64,000 nucleotides of DNA from Microbacterium sulfonylureivorans (GCF_003999995.1 NZ_RJAD01000001.1:1550001-1614000), one strand, 5' to 3'. Numbered from the stretch's first letter, positions 42,228 to 51,038 are shown. The notes: a model not told the origin generated them from the sequence alone. Translations and numbers: made by a program.

Positions 42228-43652
42228 TCAGGCAGGCTGCGACTCGATGTCGCGGCGACGCAGCGGATAGCGGGCGAGGCCGACGAGGCTCAGTGCGATG
42301 AGCACGGCCGGAGCCAGGCTGAAGCTGACGACGATGCCGGTGACCGCGGCATCCGGCTGCACCACCGTCTGATCCGCCGTCGACGAGATGTAGCCGGTGA
42401 CCGCGAGGATGATCGACAGCGCGGTCGCGCCCAGCGCGAAGCCCACGGTCTCGCCCGCGGTCCACACCCCGCTGAACGACCCGGCGCGTCCAGCGCCGTG
42501 CGTGCGCTCATCGTGCGAGATCACGTCGGGGAGCATCGCCATCGGGAGCGACTGCATGCCCGCGTACGCGATGCCCGCGATGCCGACCGGTACGTAGATC
42601 CAGTCGCCGGGGGCCCACAGCACGCCCAGGATCGACAGCGCCGCGGCCCCGAAGACGGTGCTCGCGATGGTGAACGACCGCTCCTTGCCGATGCGCCGCG
42701 CGAGCACGCCCCACGCCGGCGCCGCGAACAGCGCGGGGGCGATGAGGGCGACGAAGAGCAGCTCGACGGCCGCCTCGGAGTGCAGCACCCACGTGGCGAC
42801 GTACTGCGCTCCGGCGAGCATGAGCCCGGTCGCGAGCGATTGCAGGACGAAGGTCGACAGCAGCGTGCGGAACGGCCGGCTCCGCCGGAGGGCGCGGATG
42901 CCGTCGGCGTAGTGCTCGCGCAGGCTCGCGCGCGCGGCGGCCGGCAGGGGCGCGTCCGTCGTGGCGCCGAGGGTCGTCGGCGTGACCGGCCGACGGGCGA
43001 CCGTCGTCGCGACGAGCATGCCGAGGCCGATCACGAGGCCGGCGACGATGCCCATCACGAGGTAGCCGGCCACGGGGTCGTCGGCCGCGCGACGCAGCGC
43101 CGGGCCCCCCGCTCCGAACAGGAGGATCGCCAGCGTCAGCACCACCACGCGCCACGTGAGCAGACGCGTCCGCTCGTCGTAGTCCGGGGTCAGCTCTGCC
43201 GGGAGCGCGATGTAGGGCACCTGGAACAGGCTGAACGCGGTGGCCGTCAGGGTGAAGGCCAGGAACACCCACAGGGCTGCGACCGCGGGTCCGAGCGCGG
43301 GCGGCACGGCGAAGGTCAGGGCGAACAGCACCGGGATGCTGAACGCGCCGATGAGCATCAGCCGTCGCCGCGTGCCGTGCCGGGCGAGATCGCGGTCGGT
43401 CAGGGCTCCGATGATCGGGTCGACGATGACGTCCCAGACCTTCGCGAGCGTGATGACGACGCCCGCCGCGAGCGCGGCGACGCCGAGCGAGTCGGTCAGG
43501 TAGTACGTCAGGACGAGGCCGGGCAGCGTCGCGAACCCGCCCGTGCCGATCGATCCGATGGCATAGCGGGCGATGGTGCCCTTGCTCAGGCGGTCGTGGG
43601 GGGCGCGGGAGGCTGCCTCGGCCGCGCCGGCGTCGGGAGCGTCGGTGCTCAT
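42228..43652 (-). CDS. GPH-type MFS transporter
   Basis: Predicted 474-residue membrane protein with 12 transmembrane segments of the glycoside-pentoside-hexuronide:cation symporter group: KVWDVIVDPIIGALTDR (about 67-83) is the family signature with the conserved Asp residues, and FQVPYIALPAELTPDYDERTR follows the fourth segment (shown here shortened in the family as PY.AL..E.T.D...R). It probably imports a sugar, sugar alcohol or related solute for the GMC/ALDH pair downstream, 56 nt away. The ATG is at leaderless distance from a -10 box. Confidence 0.85.
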   Translation of the reverse strand: MSTDAPDAGAAEAASRAPHDRLSKGTIARYAIGSIGTGGFATLPGLVLTYYLTDSLGVAALAAGVVITLAKVWDVIVDPIIGALTDRDLARHGTRRRLMLIGAFSIPVLFALTFAVPPALGPAVAALWVFLAFTLTATAFSLFQVPYIALPAELTPDYDERTRLLTWRVVVLTLAILLFGAGGPALRRAADDPVAGYLVMGIVAGLVIGLGMLVATTVARRPVTPTTLGATTDAPLPAAARASLREHYADGIRALRRSRPFRTLLSTFVLQSLATGLMLAGAQYVATWVLHSEAAVELLFVALIAPALFAAPAWGVLARRIGKERSFTIASTVFGAAALSILGVLWAPGDWIYVPVGIAGIAYAGMQSLPMAMLPDVISHDERTHGAGRAGSFSGVWTAGETVGFALGATALSIILAVTGYISSTADQTVVQPDAAVTGIVVSFSLAPAVLIALSLVGLARYPLRRRDIESQPA

Positions 43653-43658
43653 CGCGCC

Positions 43659-43664
43659 AGTGTA
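43659..43664 (-). promoter_or_regulatory. -10 box TACACT, leaderless start of the GPH transporter gene
   Basis: On the minus strand TACACT is followed by GGCGCG and the ATG at 43652. Confidence 0.5.
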
Positions 43665-43752
43665 GGTCAGCTGCTCACGACCGCCGCGCCGCTGTGCACA
43701 ACGCCTCCGACCCGGGGACCCACCGACCGGCGTCGGCGCCGTGGCGAGCGCG

Positions 43753-45018
43753 TCAGGCGAGGTCGGCCACGGCGGCCCGCACGGCCCGCATCCCGGCGAG
43801 CGTCTCGGCGAAGCTGGTCGAGAGAGGCGACAGCCCGATGCGGAGTCCGTCGGGGTCGCGGTAGTCGGGGATGACGTCCTCGGACCAGAGCCGCGCCGTG
43901 ACCGCCCGCATCGCCGGATGCGACAGCGTGACGTGCCCGCCGCGCGCTCCCGCGTCGCGCGGGGAGGCCACCGTCACGCCCAGCGGCGCGAGCAGCTCAT
44001 CGGCCGCGTGAACCGCGAAGCCGGTGAGGGCGACGGACTTGGCGCGGATGGCATCGATTCCGGCGTCCTCGATCAGGGCCAGCGTGTCCTGCATCGCGAT
44101 CATGCCGACGATCGGCGGAGTGCCGGAGAGGAAGCGTCGCATGCCCTCGGCCGGGCGGTACTCGGGGCCCATCGCGAACACGTCGGCCGTGCCCATCCAC
44201 CCCTGGATCGGCTGCGCCAGCGCATCCTGGTGCCGGGTCGCGACGTAGGCGAAGGCGGGCGAGCCCGGCCCGCCGTTGAGGTACTTGTACGTGCATCCCA
44301 CGGCGAGGTCGAAGCCCCACTCGTCCGCGAGCACCGGCACGGAGCCCGCGGAGTGGCAGAGGTCCCAGACGACGAGCGCGCCGGCGTCGTGCGCGATCGC
44401 GGTGAAGGCCGCGGCATCGGCCAGATAGCCGGAGCGGTACGCGACGTGGCTGAGCAGCACGACCGCCGTCGCCGGGCCCACCGCCGCACGCAGGCTGTCT
44501 TCGGTCACTCCGGCGTCGAGATCGACGTCGATCCAGCGCACGACCCCGCCCCGCTCGCGGGCGATGCCGTCGACCAGGTAGCGGTCGGTGGGGAAGTTGT
44601 CGCGGTCGACGACGATCTCGACCCGCGCCGGATCGGCCGCGTTCCGGGCGTCGAACGCCGCACGCACGAGCTTGTACAGCAGCACCGTGGTCGAGTCGCC
44701 GACGACCGTCTGCCCCGGTGCGGCGCCGATCACCGCACGTCCGATGGTGTCGCCGATCGTGAAGGGCAGCTGCATCCACGACTCGTCCCACCCGCGGATG
44801 AGGCGCCCGCCCCACTCGTCGCGCGCGAAGGCGGCCAGTCGCTCGACGCTCGCCCGCGGCGGGCGCCCGAGCGAATTGCCGTCGAAGTACACGAGCGACG
44901 TCTCGGCCCCCACGAACGCGTCGCGGTGGTGCCGCAGCGGATCGGCCGCGTCGAGGGCGGATGCCTCGGCCTCGAGGTCGGCCGCCGTCGGCGGTGCCGT
45001 GGGTTCAGTGGTCGTCAT
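43753..45018 (-). CDS. kynU: Kynureninase
   Basis: Predicted 421-residue PLP enzyme that cleaves kynurenine to anthranilate and alanine. YFDGNSLGRPP at the N-terminus, GDSTTVLLYKLVRAA and VVWDLCHSAGSVPV (PLP-ring Asp) are present, and the PLP lysine lies in VGCTYKYLNGGPGSPAF, as in the kynureninase family. It is the last gene of a three-gene operon with the amidohydrolase (14-nt overlap) and kynA. The alternative product 3-hydroxyanthranilate cannot be excluded, but no kynurenine monooxygenase gene is in the window. Confidence 0.95.
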   Translation of the reverse strand: MTTTEPTAPPTAADLEAEASALDAADPLRHHRDAFVGAETSLVYFDGNSLGRPPRASVERLAAFARDEWGGRLIRGWDESWMQLPFTIGDTIGRAVIGAAPGQTVVGDSTTVLLYKLVRAAFDARNAADPARVEIVVDRDNFPTDRYLVDGIARERGGVVRWIDVDLDAGVTEDSLRAAVGPATAVVLLSHVAYRSGYLADAAAFTAIAHDAGALVVWDLCHSAGSVPVLADEWGFDLAVGCTYKYLNGGPGSPAFAYVATRHQDALAQPIQGWMGTADVFAMGPEYRPAEGMRRFLSGTPPIVGMIAMQDTLALIEDAGIDAIRAKSVALTGFAVHAADELLAPLGVTVASPRDAGARGGHVTLSHPAMRAVTARLWSEDVIPDYRDPDGLRIGLSPLSTSFAETLAGMRAVRAAVADLA

Positions 45019-45979
45019 GGATGAGCTCCTCGGAGGGGACGACGGTCGCCCGCCCGAGCCACGCGACGACATCGTCGAGCGAGATCGGGGGCGGACCGGG
45101 GATGAAGGTCGAGACGCCGGCGGGCACGTCGGCCGGCCACGGGTCGCAGAGCGCCTCGACGAGCGCCTCGCCGTGCACTCCGGCGCGGCCGAGCAGGGCG
45201 ACCTCGTCGACGAGCACTCCGAAGCGGCGTTCGCCGTTGCCGAGGTCGGTGCCGTACAGGGCGGTGCCGCCGGCGGCGACGAACGCCTCGAGGTTCGCGA
45301 GCGCGTTCGCCGCAGCGGCCGGGTCGTCATGGATGCCGAGGGTGGAGATCCACCGCTGTCCCGCTGCGGCCGCCCGGCCGATCAGGTCGTCGTCGAGCAC
45401 CTCGGTGAACGGCGTGTGCGCGAGCGCGTCGACGCCGGCATCGAGCGCCAGCTGCGTCATCCCCTCGCCCTCCACGTGCGCCACGACCGGCAGCCCGTGC
45501 CTGTGGGCGGCGACCACGATCGCCTCGAGCGTCGCCGCATCGAACACCGGGCCGACCGTCGAGTTCAGCGACGCCTTGATGACGGATGCCCCGAACGAGG
45601 CCTGCTCGTCGACCGCGGTCGCCGCGCCCCCGGCGATCCCGGGGCGCGCCGACGGGTCAGCGACGAGTCGAACGATCTCGTCGGGCGCCCACGGCCGACC
45701 GGAGGGGTAACCTCCCGGGACGGTGAGGAACGCGCCGGCGTAGGCGACACGCGGCATGCCGCCGCCGCTGCGCCGGGCGAAGCCGATGGGATCGCCGCCG
45801 AGGTCGAGCACGCCGGCGATCCCGCCCTGCGGGAGCGCATGCTCGTCGATCAGGTGCACATGGACGTGGTGGTCGATCAGCGGCGGCAGAGAGACGCCGC
45901 TCTCGCCCGAGATGGCGCGCCGACACAGCGCGGCCGAAGGCCCGAGCAGCGCCCGCAGCGCGAAGGGATCCGCATGCAT
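45005..45979 (-). CDS. Amidohydrolase superfamily protein of the kynurenine operon
   Basis: Predicted 324-residue metal-dependent hydrolase. The HxH metal motif is DHHVHVHLID, followed by SVIKASLN (possible carbamylated Lys), VVAHVEGEGM, LAHTPF and YGTDLGN, the ordered ligand set of amidohydrolases. It lies between kynA and kynU with a 1-nt gap to kynA and a 14-nt overlap into kynU, in the slot where a kynurenine formamidase is needed, although known KynB enzymes belong to another fold. It is therefore a candidate non-orthologous N-formylkynurenine formamidase. The N-terminus (MHADPFALRALLG...) may be overlong; a GTG closer to the HxH motif is possible. Confidence 0.8.
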   Translation of the reverse strand: MHADPFALRALLGPSAALCRRAISGESGVSLPPLIDHHVHVHLIDEHALPQGGIAGVLDLGGDPIGFARRSGGGMPRVAYAGAFLTVPGGYPSGRPWAPDEIVRLVADPSARPGIAGGAATAVDEQASFGASVIKASLNSTVGPVFDAATLEAIVVAAHRHGLPVVAHVEGEGMTQLALDAGVDALAHTPFTEVLDDDLIGRAAAAGQRWISTLGIHDDPAAAANALANLEAFVAAGGTALYGTDLGNGERRFGVLVDEVALLGRAGVHGEALVEALCDPWPADVPAGVSTFIPGPPPISLDDVVAWLGRATVVPSEELIHDDH

Positions 45980-45980
45980 G

Positions 45981-46841
45981 TCAGCGCCCGATCTCGGTCC
46001 TGACGGCGAACAGCTCGGGGAAGAACGTGAGCTGCAGCGCCCGCTGCAGGAAGGGCACGCCGCTGGAGCCGCCCGTGCCGGTCTTGAACCCGATGATCCG
46101 CTCGACCGTCTTGAGATGGCGGAAGCGCCACAGCTGGAAGTTGTCCTCCAGGTCGACGAGCTCCTCGCAGGTCTCGTACGCCGCCCAGTGCGACTGCGGG
46201 TCGGCGTAGATGTCGGCGAACAGCGGCACCAGCTCGGGGGCGAACGTCCATGCCTCGGTGACGTCGCGCTCGAGGATCGCCTCGGGGATCGGATATCCCG
46301 AGCGCGCCAGCATCCGCAGGAATTCGTCGTAGAGGCTCGGCGCCTCGAGTGCCGACCGCACCAGCTCCTGCGCCGTCGGGTCGGCCTCGAACACGCGCAT
46401 CATCGCGGCATTCTTGTTGCCGAGGGTGAACTCGACCGCGCGGTACTGCGCCGACTGGAACCCGCTGGCGTTGCCCAGCACGCCGCGGAACTGCGCGTAC
46501 TCGGCGGGGGTCAGCGTCGCGAGGACGGACCACTGCTCGGTCAGCGTCTTCTGGATGTGCTTGACGCGGGCGATGCACTTGAGCGCGGGGGCGAGCTGGT
46601 CTTCGCGCAGGAGCCGGCAGGCGGCGGACAGCTCGTGCAGCACCAGCTTCAGCCACAGCTCCGTGGTCTGGTGCTGGATGATGAACAGCAGCTCGTCGTG
46701 ATGCTCGGGATCGCTCAGCGGTCGCTGGGCCGCCAGCAGGGTGCCGAGGTCGAGATAGCCCCCGTAGCTCATGCGATCGGCGAAGTCGGTGACGACCGTG
46801 CCCTCGATCGCCCGGGTATTGCGTTCGACGCCTTCGCTCAC
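45981..46841 (-). CDS. kynA: Tryptophan 2,3-dioxygenase
   Basis: Predicted 286-residue haem enzyme that opens the indole ring of tryptophan to N-formylkynurenine. The family motifs FIIQHQTTELWLKLVLHEL (substrate pocket with His), FRGVLGNASGFQS, RHLKTVERIIG (haem His) and GTGGSSGVPFL are present, and the length fits bacterial TDO. It is first in the kyn operon, with a GTG start at leaderless distance from TAGGCT. Confidence 0.96.
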   Translation of the reverse strand: MSEGVERNTRAIEGTVVTDFADRMSYGGYLDLGTLLAAQRPLSDPEHHDELLFIIQHQTTELWLKLVLHELSAACRLLREDQLAPALKCIARVKHIQKTLTEQWSVLATLTPAEYAQFRGVLGNASGFQSAQYRAVEFTLGNKNAAMMRVFEADPTAQELVRSALEAPSLYDEFLRMLARSGYPIPEAILERDVTEAWTFAPELVPLFADIYADPQSHWAAYETCEELVDLEDNFQLWRFRHLKTVERIIGFKTGTGGSSGVPFLQRALQLTFFPELFAVRTEIGR

Positions 46842-46847
46842 GCAGTC

Positions 46848-46853
46848 AGCCTA
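46848..46853 (-). promoter_or_regulatory. -10 box TAGGCT, leaderless start of kynA
   Basis: On the minus strand TAGGCT, then GACTGC, then GTG at 46841. It probably drives the whole kynA-amidohydrolase-kynU operon. Confidence 0.55.
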
Positions 46854-46877
46854 TGCGAGCGGATGCCTCGGACGTCA

Positions 46878-46892
46878 GGCCGCAGAGCGGCC
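46878..46892 (-). terminator. Possible hairpin after the glutaredoxin-like gene
   Basis: GGCCGC (46878-46883) pairs with GCGGCC (46887-46892) around AGA, between the glutaredoxin-like stop and the kynA promoter. The stem is short and lacks a T-run. Confidence 0.3.
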
Positions 46893-46909
46893 GGAGTCCG
46901 GGGCGGTCG

Positions 46910-47170
46910 TCAGATGAGCTCGAGCTCGCGGAGCTTGGCCTCGACGTCGTCGTTCGACGGCTCGACGTGGTGCGAGGCATCCGGGTAGACGACGACGGGG
47001 ATGTTGGTGCGCCCCGAGATCTCGCGGGCCACATCCGCGGCCGACGGGTCCTGGACCAGGTCGACGTACGTGTAGGTGATGCCGAGCGAGTCGAGCTGAC
47101 GCTTGGTGCGGACGCAGTCGCGGCACCAGTCGGCGCCGAACATCGTGATCGTCGAGGGGGAGGAGGTCAT
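46910..47170 (-). CDS. Glutaredoxin-like protein
   Basis: Predicted 86-residue thioredoxin-fold protein. The redox motif is ADWCRDC (Cys16, Cys19), followed by ITYTYVDL and the cis-Pro region NIPVVVYPD typical of glutaredoxin and mycoredoxin. It would reduce disulfides or mycothiol mixed disulfides in the cytoplasm. The ATG at 47170 is preceded directly by GGAGGG, which is too close for ideal ribosome binding; no better in-frame start is visible. Confidence 0.85.
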   Translation of the reverse strand: MTSSPSTITMFGADWCRDCVRTKRQLDSLGITYTYVDLVQDPSAADVAREISGRTNIPVVVYPDASHHVEPSNDDVEAKLRELELI

Positions 47171-47341
47171 CCCTCCATTCTCGCGGATGGATGCTGGGTG
47201 GGAGGTGGATGCCGCGGTCATCACGCGGCGGGCCGGCGCGGCACGCAGATGCACCGGCAGCGTCAGCCTCCGACCGGCCGCCTCAGGATTCGCTTCGCTC
47301 CGGGCAAGGGTGCTATCTCACCGATGAGGTGTTATGTCACC

Positions 47342-48535
47342 ATGGTCACCTGGGGTAGGCAGGACATACAGGGGAGAACGGGGACGCTCATCGACGTCTC
47401 GATCATCGTGCCGACGTACAACGAGGCTCCGAACGTCGCGGAGCTCGTCCGTCGCGCGTCCGCCGCGCTCGAGGGCCGGCGCGCGGAGATCATCTTCGTC
47501 GACGACAGCACCGACGACACCCCCGACGTCATCCGCGAGGTCACGAAGTCGGCCGTGCTCCCCGTCCGGCTGATCCATCGTGATGAGAAGATCGGCGGCC
47601 TCGGCGGTGCGGTGGTGGAGGGCATGCGCGCGGCGGAGTCGGACGCCTGCCTCGTCATGGACGGGGATCTGCAGCATCCGCCCGAGAAGATCCCCGAGCT
47701 GCTCGACCGGTTCGCCCGCTCGGACGTCGACATCGTGGTCGCCTCGCGCTACGTCGGCGGCGGGACCGCGCACGGTCTCGCCGACCGCACGCGCGTTCTG
47801 GTCTCGAAGGTGTCCACGGCCGTCACCAAGGCGATGTTCCCGGTGAAGCTCAGAGACGTCACCGACCCGATGACGGGCTTCTTCCTCGTCGACCGACGGA
47901 CGATCGATCTCGAGACGCTCAAGCCCCGCGGGTTCAAGATCCTGCTCGAGATCCTCGCGCGCAAGGTCTTCCGAGTCGCCGAGGTGCCGTTCGACTTCGG
48001 CGATCGGCACGCCGGAGAGTCCAAGGCCTCCTTCCTGCAGGGCATGCACTTCCTCGCGCAGCTCGCCGCACTTCGATTCGGCAAGATGTCGCTGTTCGCA
48101 GTCGTGGGCGGCTTCGGGGCGGTCGCGAACATCCTGATCGTGTGGGCGCTCACCGCGGTCGGCGTGAACTACATCGTCGCCGCGGTGATCGCGGCCGAAG
48201 TGACGATCATCGGCAACTTCCTGCTGATCGAGCACTTCGTCTTCCACGACATGCGCCACGCGGCATCCGGCGTCTGGTCGCGGTTCGCGAAGTCGTTCGC
48301 CTTCAACAATGCCGAGGCGGTGATCCGCATCCCCATCGTGGCGTTGATGGTCAGCTCCGGACACATCTCCGCGGTGCTGGCCACGGCGATCACCCTGGTC
48401 GTGGCGTTCTTCGTGAGATTCGTCTTCCACTCGCTCGTCGTCTACGCGCCCAGGAAGGCGGGAGCGCACACGTCCGCCGTGCGCGAGGTGCTGGAGGAGA
48501 TCGACGAGCAGGCGATGCAGCCGGGCGAGATCTAG
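47342..48535 (+). CDS. DPM1-like GT2 glycosyltransferase fused to a GtrA-like membrane domain
   Basis: Predicted 397-residue protein. Residues about 14-240 are a GT2 polyprenol-phosphate mannosyltransferase-like domain (VSIIVPTYNEAPNVAEL, IIFVDDSTDDT, LVMDGDLQHPPEKIPEL), followed by a GtrA-like domain with four membrane segments (about 258-375). Fusion of the two makes a membrane enzyme that would load a sugar onto lipid phosphate and perhaps flip it. The next gene (acyltransferase) follows after 6 nt. Starts at 47324 and 47342 are both possible; GAGGTG upstream favours 47342. Confidence 0.85.
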   Translation: MVTWGRQDIQGRTGTLIDVSIIVPTYNEAPNVAELVRRASAALEGRRAEIIFVDDSTDDTPDVIREVTKSAVLPVRLIHRDEKIGGLGGAVVEGMRAAESDACLVMDGDLQHPPEKIPELLDRFARSDVDIVVASRYVGGGTAHGLADRTRVLVSKVSTAVTKAMFPVKLRDVTDPMTGFFLVDRRTIDLETLKPRGFKILLEILARKVFRVAEVPFDFGDRHAGESKASFLQGMHFLAQLAALRFGKMSLFAVVGGFGAVANILIVWALTAVGVNYIVAAVIAAEVTIIGNFLLIEHFVFHDMRHAASGVWSRFAKSFAFNNAEAVIRIPIVALMVSSGHISAVLATAITLVVAFFVRFVFHSLVVYAPRKAGAHTSAVREVLEEIDEQAMQPGEI

Positions 48536-48541
48536 GCCGCG

Positions 48542-49771
48542 ATGACCGCCGAGGCACAGCCGTCGAGGGCCGCGCAGGGGCAGTCGGACGTCCACGCCGG
48601 CGTGCGACCTGAGATCCAGGCACTCCGTGCCGTCGCCGTCACGCTGGTCCTGCTGTTCCACCTCTGGGAATCGCGGGTGCCGAGCGGCTACATCGGGGTC
48701 GACGTCTTCTTCGTGATCTCGGGGTTCCTCATCACGGCTCAGCTCCTTCGCGAGGTCGAGCGCACCGGCACGATCCGTCTGCTGGACTTCTGGGCGCGGC
48801 GCATCCGGAGGCTGCTCCCCGCAGCGTTCGTGGTCATCATCGTCACGATGCTCGCCGTCGTGATCGTGCTCCCGAGTTCGATGTGGGCGCCCAGCCTCAT
48901 CGAGGCGGCGGCGAGCGCACTGTACGTCGAGAACTGGGCGTCGCTCGCCCGCCATCTGGGCTTCTTGCCGTGGGTCGACTACCCGCTCCCGGTCGAGCAC
49001 TTCTGGACCCTGGCCGTCGAGGAGCAGTTCTACCTCATCTGGCCGCTGCTGATCCTCGCCGCCCTCGGCATCGGGGCGGCTCTCGGCGGGAAGCGGTCGA
49101 CGCGACACGGTCGCTTGCAGATCATCGCGATCATGCTGGTGTGCGCGCTCGCGTTGTCGTTCCTCTACTCCCTGTGGCTCACTCTGCAGCACCCGCTGCA
49201 CGCCGCGCGTTCCACTCCGTCGGTGGTGTGGGAGTTCGCCGTCGGCGGCCTGCTCGCGTTCGTGCCGCGTCTGCCCGATCTGCCGGTGTCGGAGCGAGCC
49301 CGGGCCGCGCTGCACTACGCGGCCTCATGGGGTGGCCTCGCTCTCATCGTGGGTGCGGCCGTGGTGCCCCACCTGTTCCTGCACCCCGCTCCGGGCGCCG
49401 TCGCTCCCGTCGTCGGTGCCGCGCTCGTGATCTGGGGTGAGACGCGCCGGTCCTGGCTCAGCCCCACTCGCTACGGCGCCCTTCCGCCTGTTCAATTCGT
49501 CGGCGACGTGTCGTACGGGATCTACCTGTGGCACCAGCCGATCTACGTCATCCTGCTCCTGAGCACGGGGGAGAACGTCCGCTCCGTCGGAGCGCTCGCC
49601 GTCGTCGCGGCGTCGATCCTCCTCGGCTGGCTCTCGAAGCGGTACATCGAGGACCCGTTCCGCACCTCCGCGTTCTGGAAGCCCCTGCCCCGGACGTATG
49701 GATTCGCGATCGGCGGGATGCTGCTGATCTCTGCGCTTGCGAGCGTCGGCGTCCTGCTCGCCGGCAGCTGA
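48542..49771 (+). CDS. Acyltransferase-3 family membrane protein (OafA-like)
   Basis: Predicted 409-residue integral membrane protein with about ten segments. EIQALRAVAVTLVLLFHLWE with the conserved His, GVDVFFVISGFLIT and the VEHFWTLAVEEQFYLIWPLL motif define the OafA/YrhL group, which O-acetylates surface polysaccharides or lipids using acyl-CoA. It lacks the C-terminal SGNH domain of longer members. It follows the DPM-GtrA gene by 6 nt and probably decorates the glycan made by this locus. Confidence 0.9.
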   Translation: MTAEAQPSRAAQGQSDVHAGVRPEIQALRAVAVTLVLLFHLWESRVPSGYIGVDVFFVISGFLITAQLLREVERTGTIRLLDFWARRIRRLLPAAFVVIIVTMLAVVIVLPSSMWAPSLIEAAASALYVENWASLARHLGFLPWVDYPLPVEHFWTLAVEEQFYLIWPLLILAALGIGAALGGKRSTRHGRLQIIAIMLVCALALSFLYSLWLTLQHPLHAARSTPSVVWEFAVGGLLAFVPRLPDLPVSERARAALHYAASWGGLALIVGAAVVPHLFLHPAPGAVAPVVGAALVIWGETRRSWLSPTRYGALPPVQFVGDVSYGIYLWHQPIYVILLLSTGENVRSVGALAVVAASILLGWLSKRYIEDPFRTSAFWKPLPRTYGFAIGGMLLISALASVGVLLAGS

Positions 49772-49776
49772 TCGGA

Positions 49777-50979
49777 CTACGCCGGGACCGCCTCGCGGAC
49801 GACGACGGCGCGATCCGCGTCGCGCCGCGCCGAGAGCACGACGGAGAGCGTGAGGGCGACCAGCGACGAGCCGACCACGGCGATGTACTGCGGGGTGCTC
49901 TCGCCGAACTGATTGTCGAGCGGCGGCAACCGGAAGACGATGACCCACCACACCGCCATCACGGCCACGGCGATGAGCGACTCGAGTCGGCGAGTGCCCT
50001 TGAGGGCGTGCGCCACCCAGGTCCACAGCAGGGGGAGTGCGAGCACGAAGTACCAGAGGTGGCAGACCGGGATCAGCAGGACGACGGCGGTCGCGATGTT
50101 CCACATCGACAGCGCATCGTCGCCGGGGCGCCGCAGGGTGATCACGATGAGGGCGACGATGAATGCCGCGAGCGTCCACGAGACGATCGTGCCGACGATC
50201 GGAGCCACGAACAGCGGCTCCAGGGCGGCCGACTGGGTGAAGAGGTGCCGGCCGGCGCCCCACACGGAGTAGGCGACGAGGTCCTGCTCGCTCAGCACGA
50301 GCGTACGGTCGATCCACTCCGAGAACATCTGCGGGCCGTGGATCACCAGGGCCAGCAGGAGGAACGCCGCGCCGGTGCCGACCGTCGCCGCGATGAGGCG
50401 TCCGCGCTGCTGCACACCGCGGCGGAACATCCACAGTCCGAGGCCGACCGGCCAGCTCTTGATGATCGCGCCGAAGGCGAGTGAGACACCGCTCGCGATC
50501 TGGCGATTGCGCGAGGCGAAGAACACGGCGAGCGCCGCCACCAGGGGGAGGAACGTGTCCGTCTGCCCCAGCCAGAGGTCGAGGGAGAGCAGCGCGCTGT
50601 ACAGGGCGGTGACGATCCCCACTCCCGCGAGCACCGGGCGCTGCCACCACGAGAGGGCGCGCCAGAACGTCGCGGTGACGGCGGCCACAGCGCCCCACAG
50701 TGCCGCGATCGACGCGGCGGTCCATGGGCCGACGGCGGCGTCGAAGTCCGGGAACGGAAGCAGCAGCCACGCGACGAGCGGCGAGTAGACGTACCCGAAC
50801 TCCGTGTAGGGGCTGCGGCCGTTGCGGATGTGCTCGGCGGCCGCCACGAAGGTGCGCAGGTCGGTGCCGATGTCGCTGCCGACGGCATCCCGGAAGCGCT
50901 GGATGCTCAGCATCACGCCGATCGCGACGACGACGATCCACGCCGCGACGGTGAGAGCGCGCCTCGTGTTGGTTCCCAT
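49777..50979 (-). CDS. GT87-like membrane mannosyltransferase
   Basis: Predicted 400-residue protein with about ten membrane segments and a GT-C type acidic motif after the first segment (IGTDLRTFVAAAEHIRNG, about 37-54), followed by SPYTEFGYVYSPLVAWLL, both typical of GT87 (polyprenyl-phosphate-mannose dependent alpha-mannosyltransferases). It may use the lipid-linked sugar made by the DPM-GtrA protein. The ATG at 50979 has GGGGAG 9 nt upstream. Its promoter region contains a perfect palindrome. Confidence 0.85.
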   Translation of the reverse strand: MGTNTRRALTVAAWIVVVAIGVMLSIQRFRDAVGSDIGTDLRTFVAAAEHIRNGRSPYTEFGYVYSPLVAWLLLPFPDFDAAVGPWTAASIAALWGAVAAVTATFWRALSWWQRPVLAGVGIVTALYSALLSLDLWLGQTDTFLPLVAALAVFFASRNRQIASGVSLAFGAIIKSWPVGLGLWMFRRGVQQRGRLIAATVGTGAAFLLLALVIHGPQMFSEWIDRTLVLSEQDLVAYSVWGAGRHLFTQSAALEPLFVAPIVGTIVSWTLAAFIVALIVITLRRPGDDALSMWNIATAVVLLIPVCHLWYFVLALPLLWTWVAHALKGTRRLESLIAVAVMAVWWVIVFRLPPLDNQFGESTPQYIAVVGSSLVALTLSVVLSARRDADRAVVVREAVPA

Positions 50980-51009
50980 GATGCGGCGCTCCCCATTGCC
51001 GTTCCGCGG

Positions 51010-51025
51010 CCGGTCGATCGACCGG
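51010..51025. promoter_or_regulatory. 16-bp perfect palindrome at the GT87 promoter
   Basis: CCGGTCGATCGACCGG reads the same on both strands and lies just downstream of the probable GT87 -10 box (TATTCT on the minus strand at 51038-51033), where a repressor would block transcription. Confidence 0.5.
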
Positions 51026-51032
51026 TGGCAGA

Positions 51033-51038
51033 AGAATA
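51033..51038 (-). promoter_or_regulatory. -10 box TATTCT of the GT87 gene
   Basis: TATTCT on the minus strand about 54 nt before the ATG at 50979; an expected start near 51026 abuts the palindrome. A divergent -10-like TATCCT for the GT4 gene lies at 51072-51077. Confidence 0.4.

Noticed and set aside
47318..49315. Minus-strand open frame opposite the DPM-GtrA and acyltransferase genes
   Set aside because: Charged low-complexity translation with no motif; both plus-strand genes have complete family signatures and TM segments.
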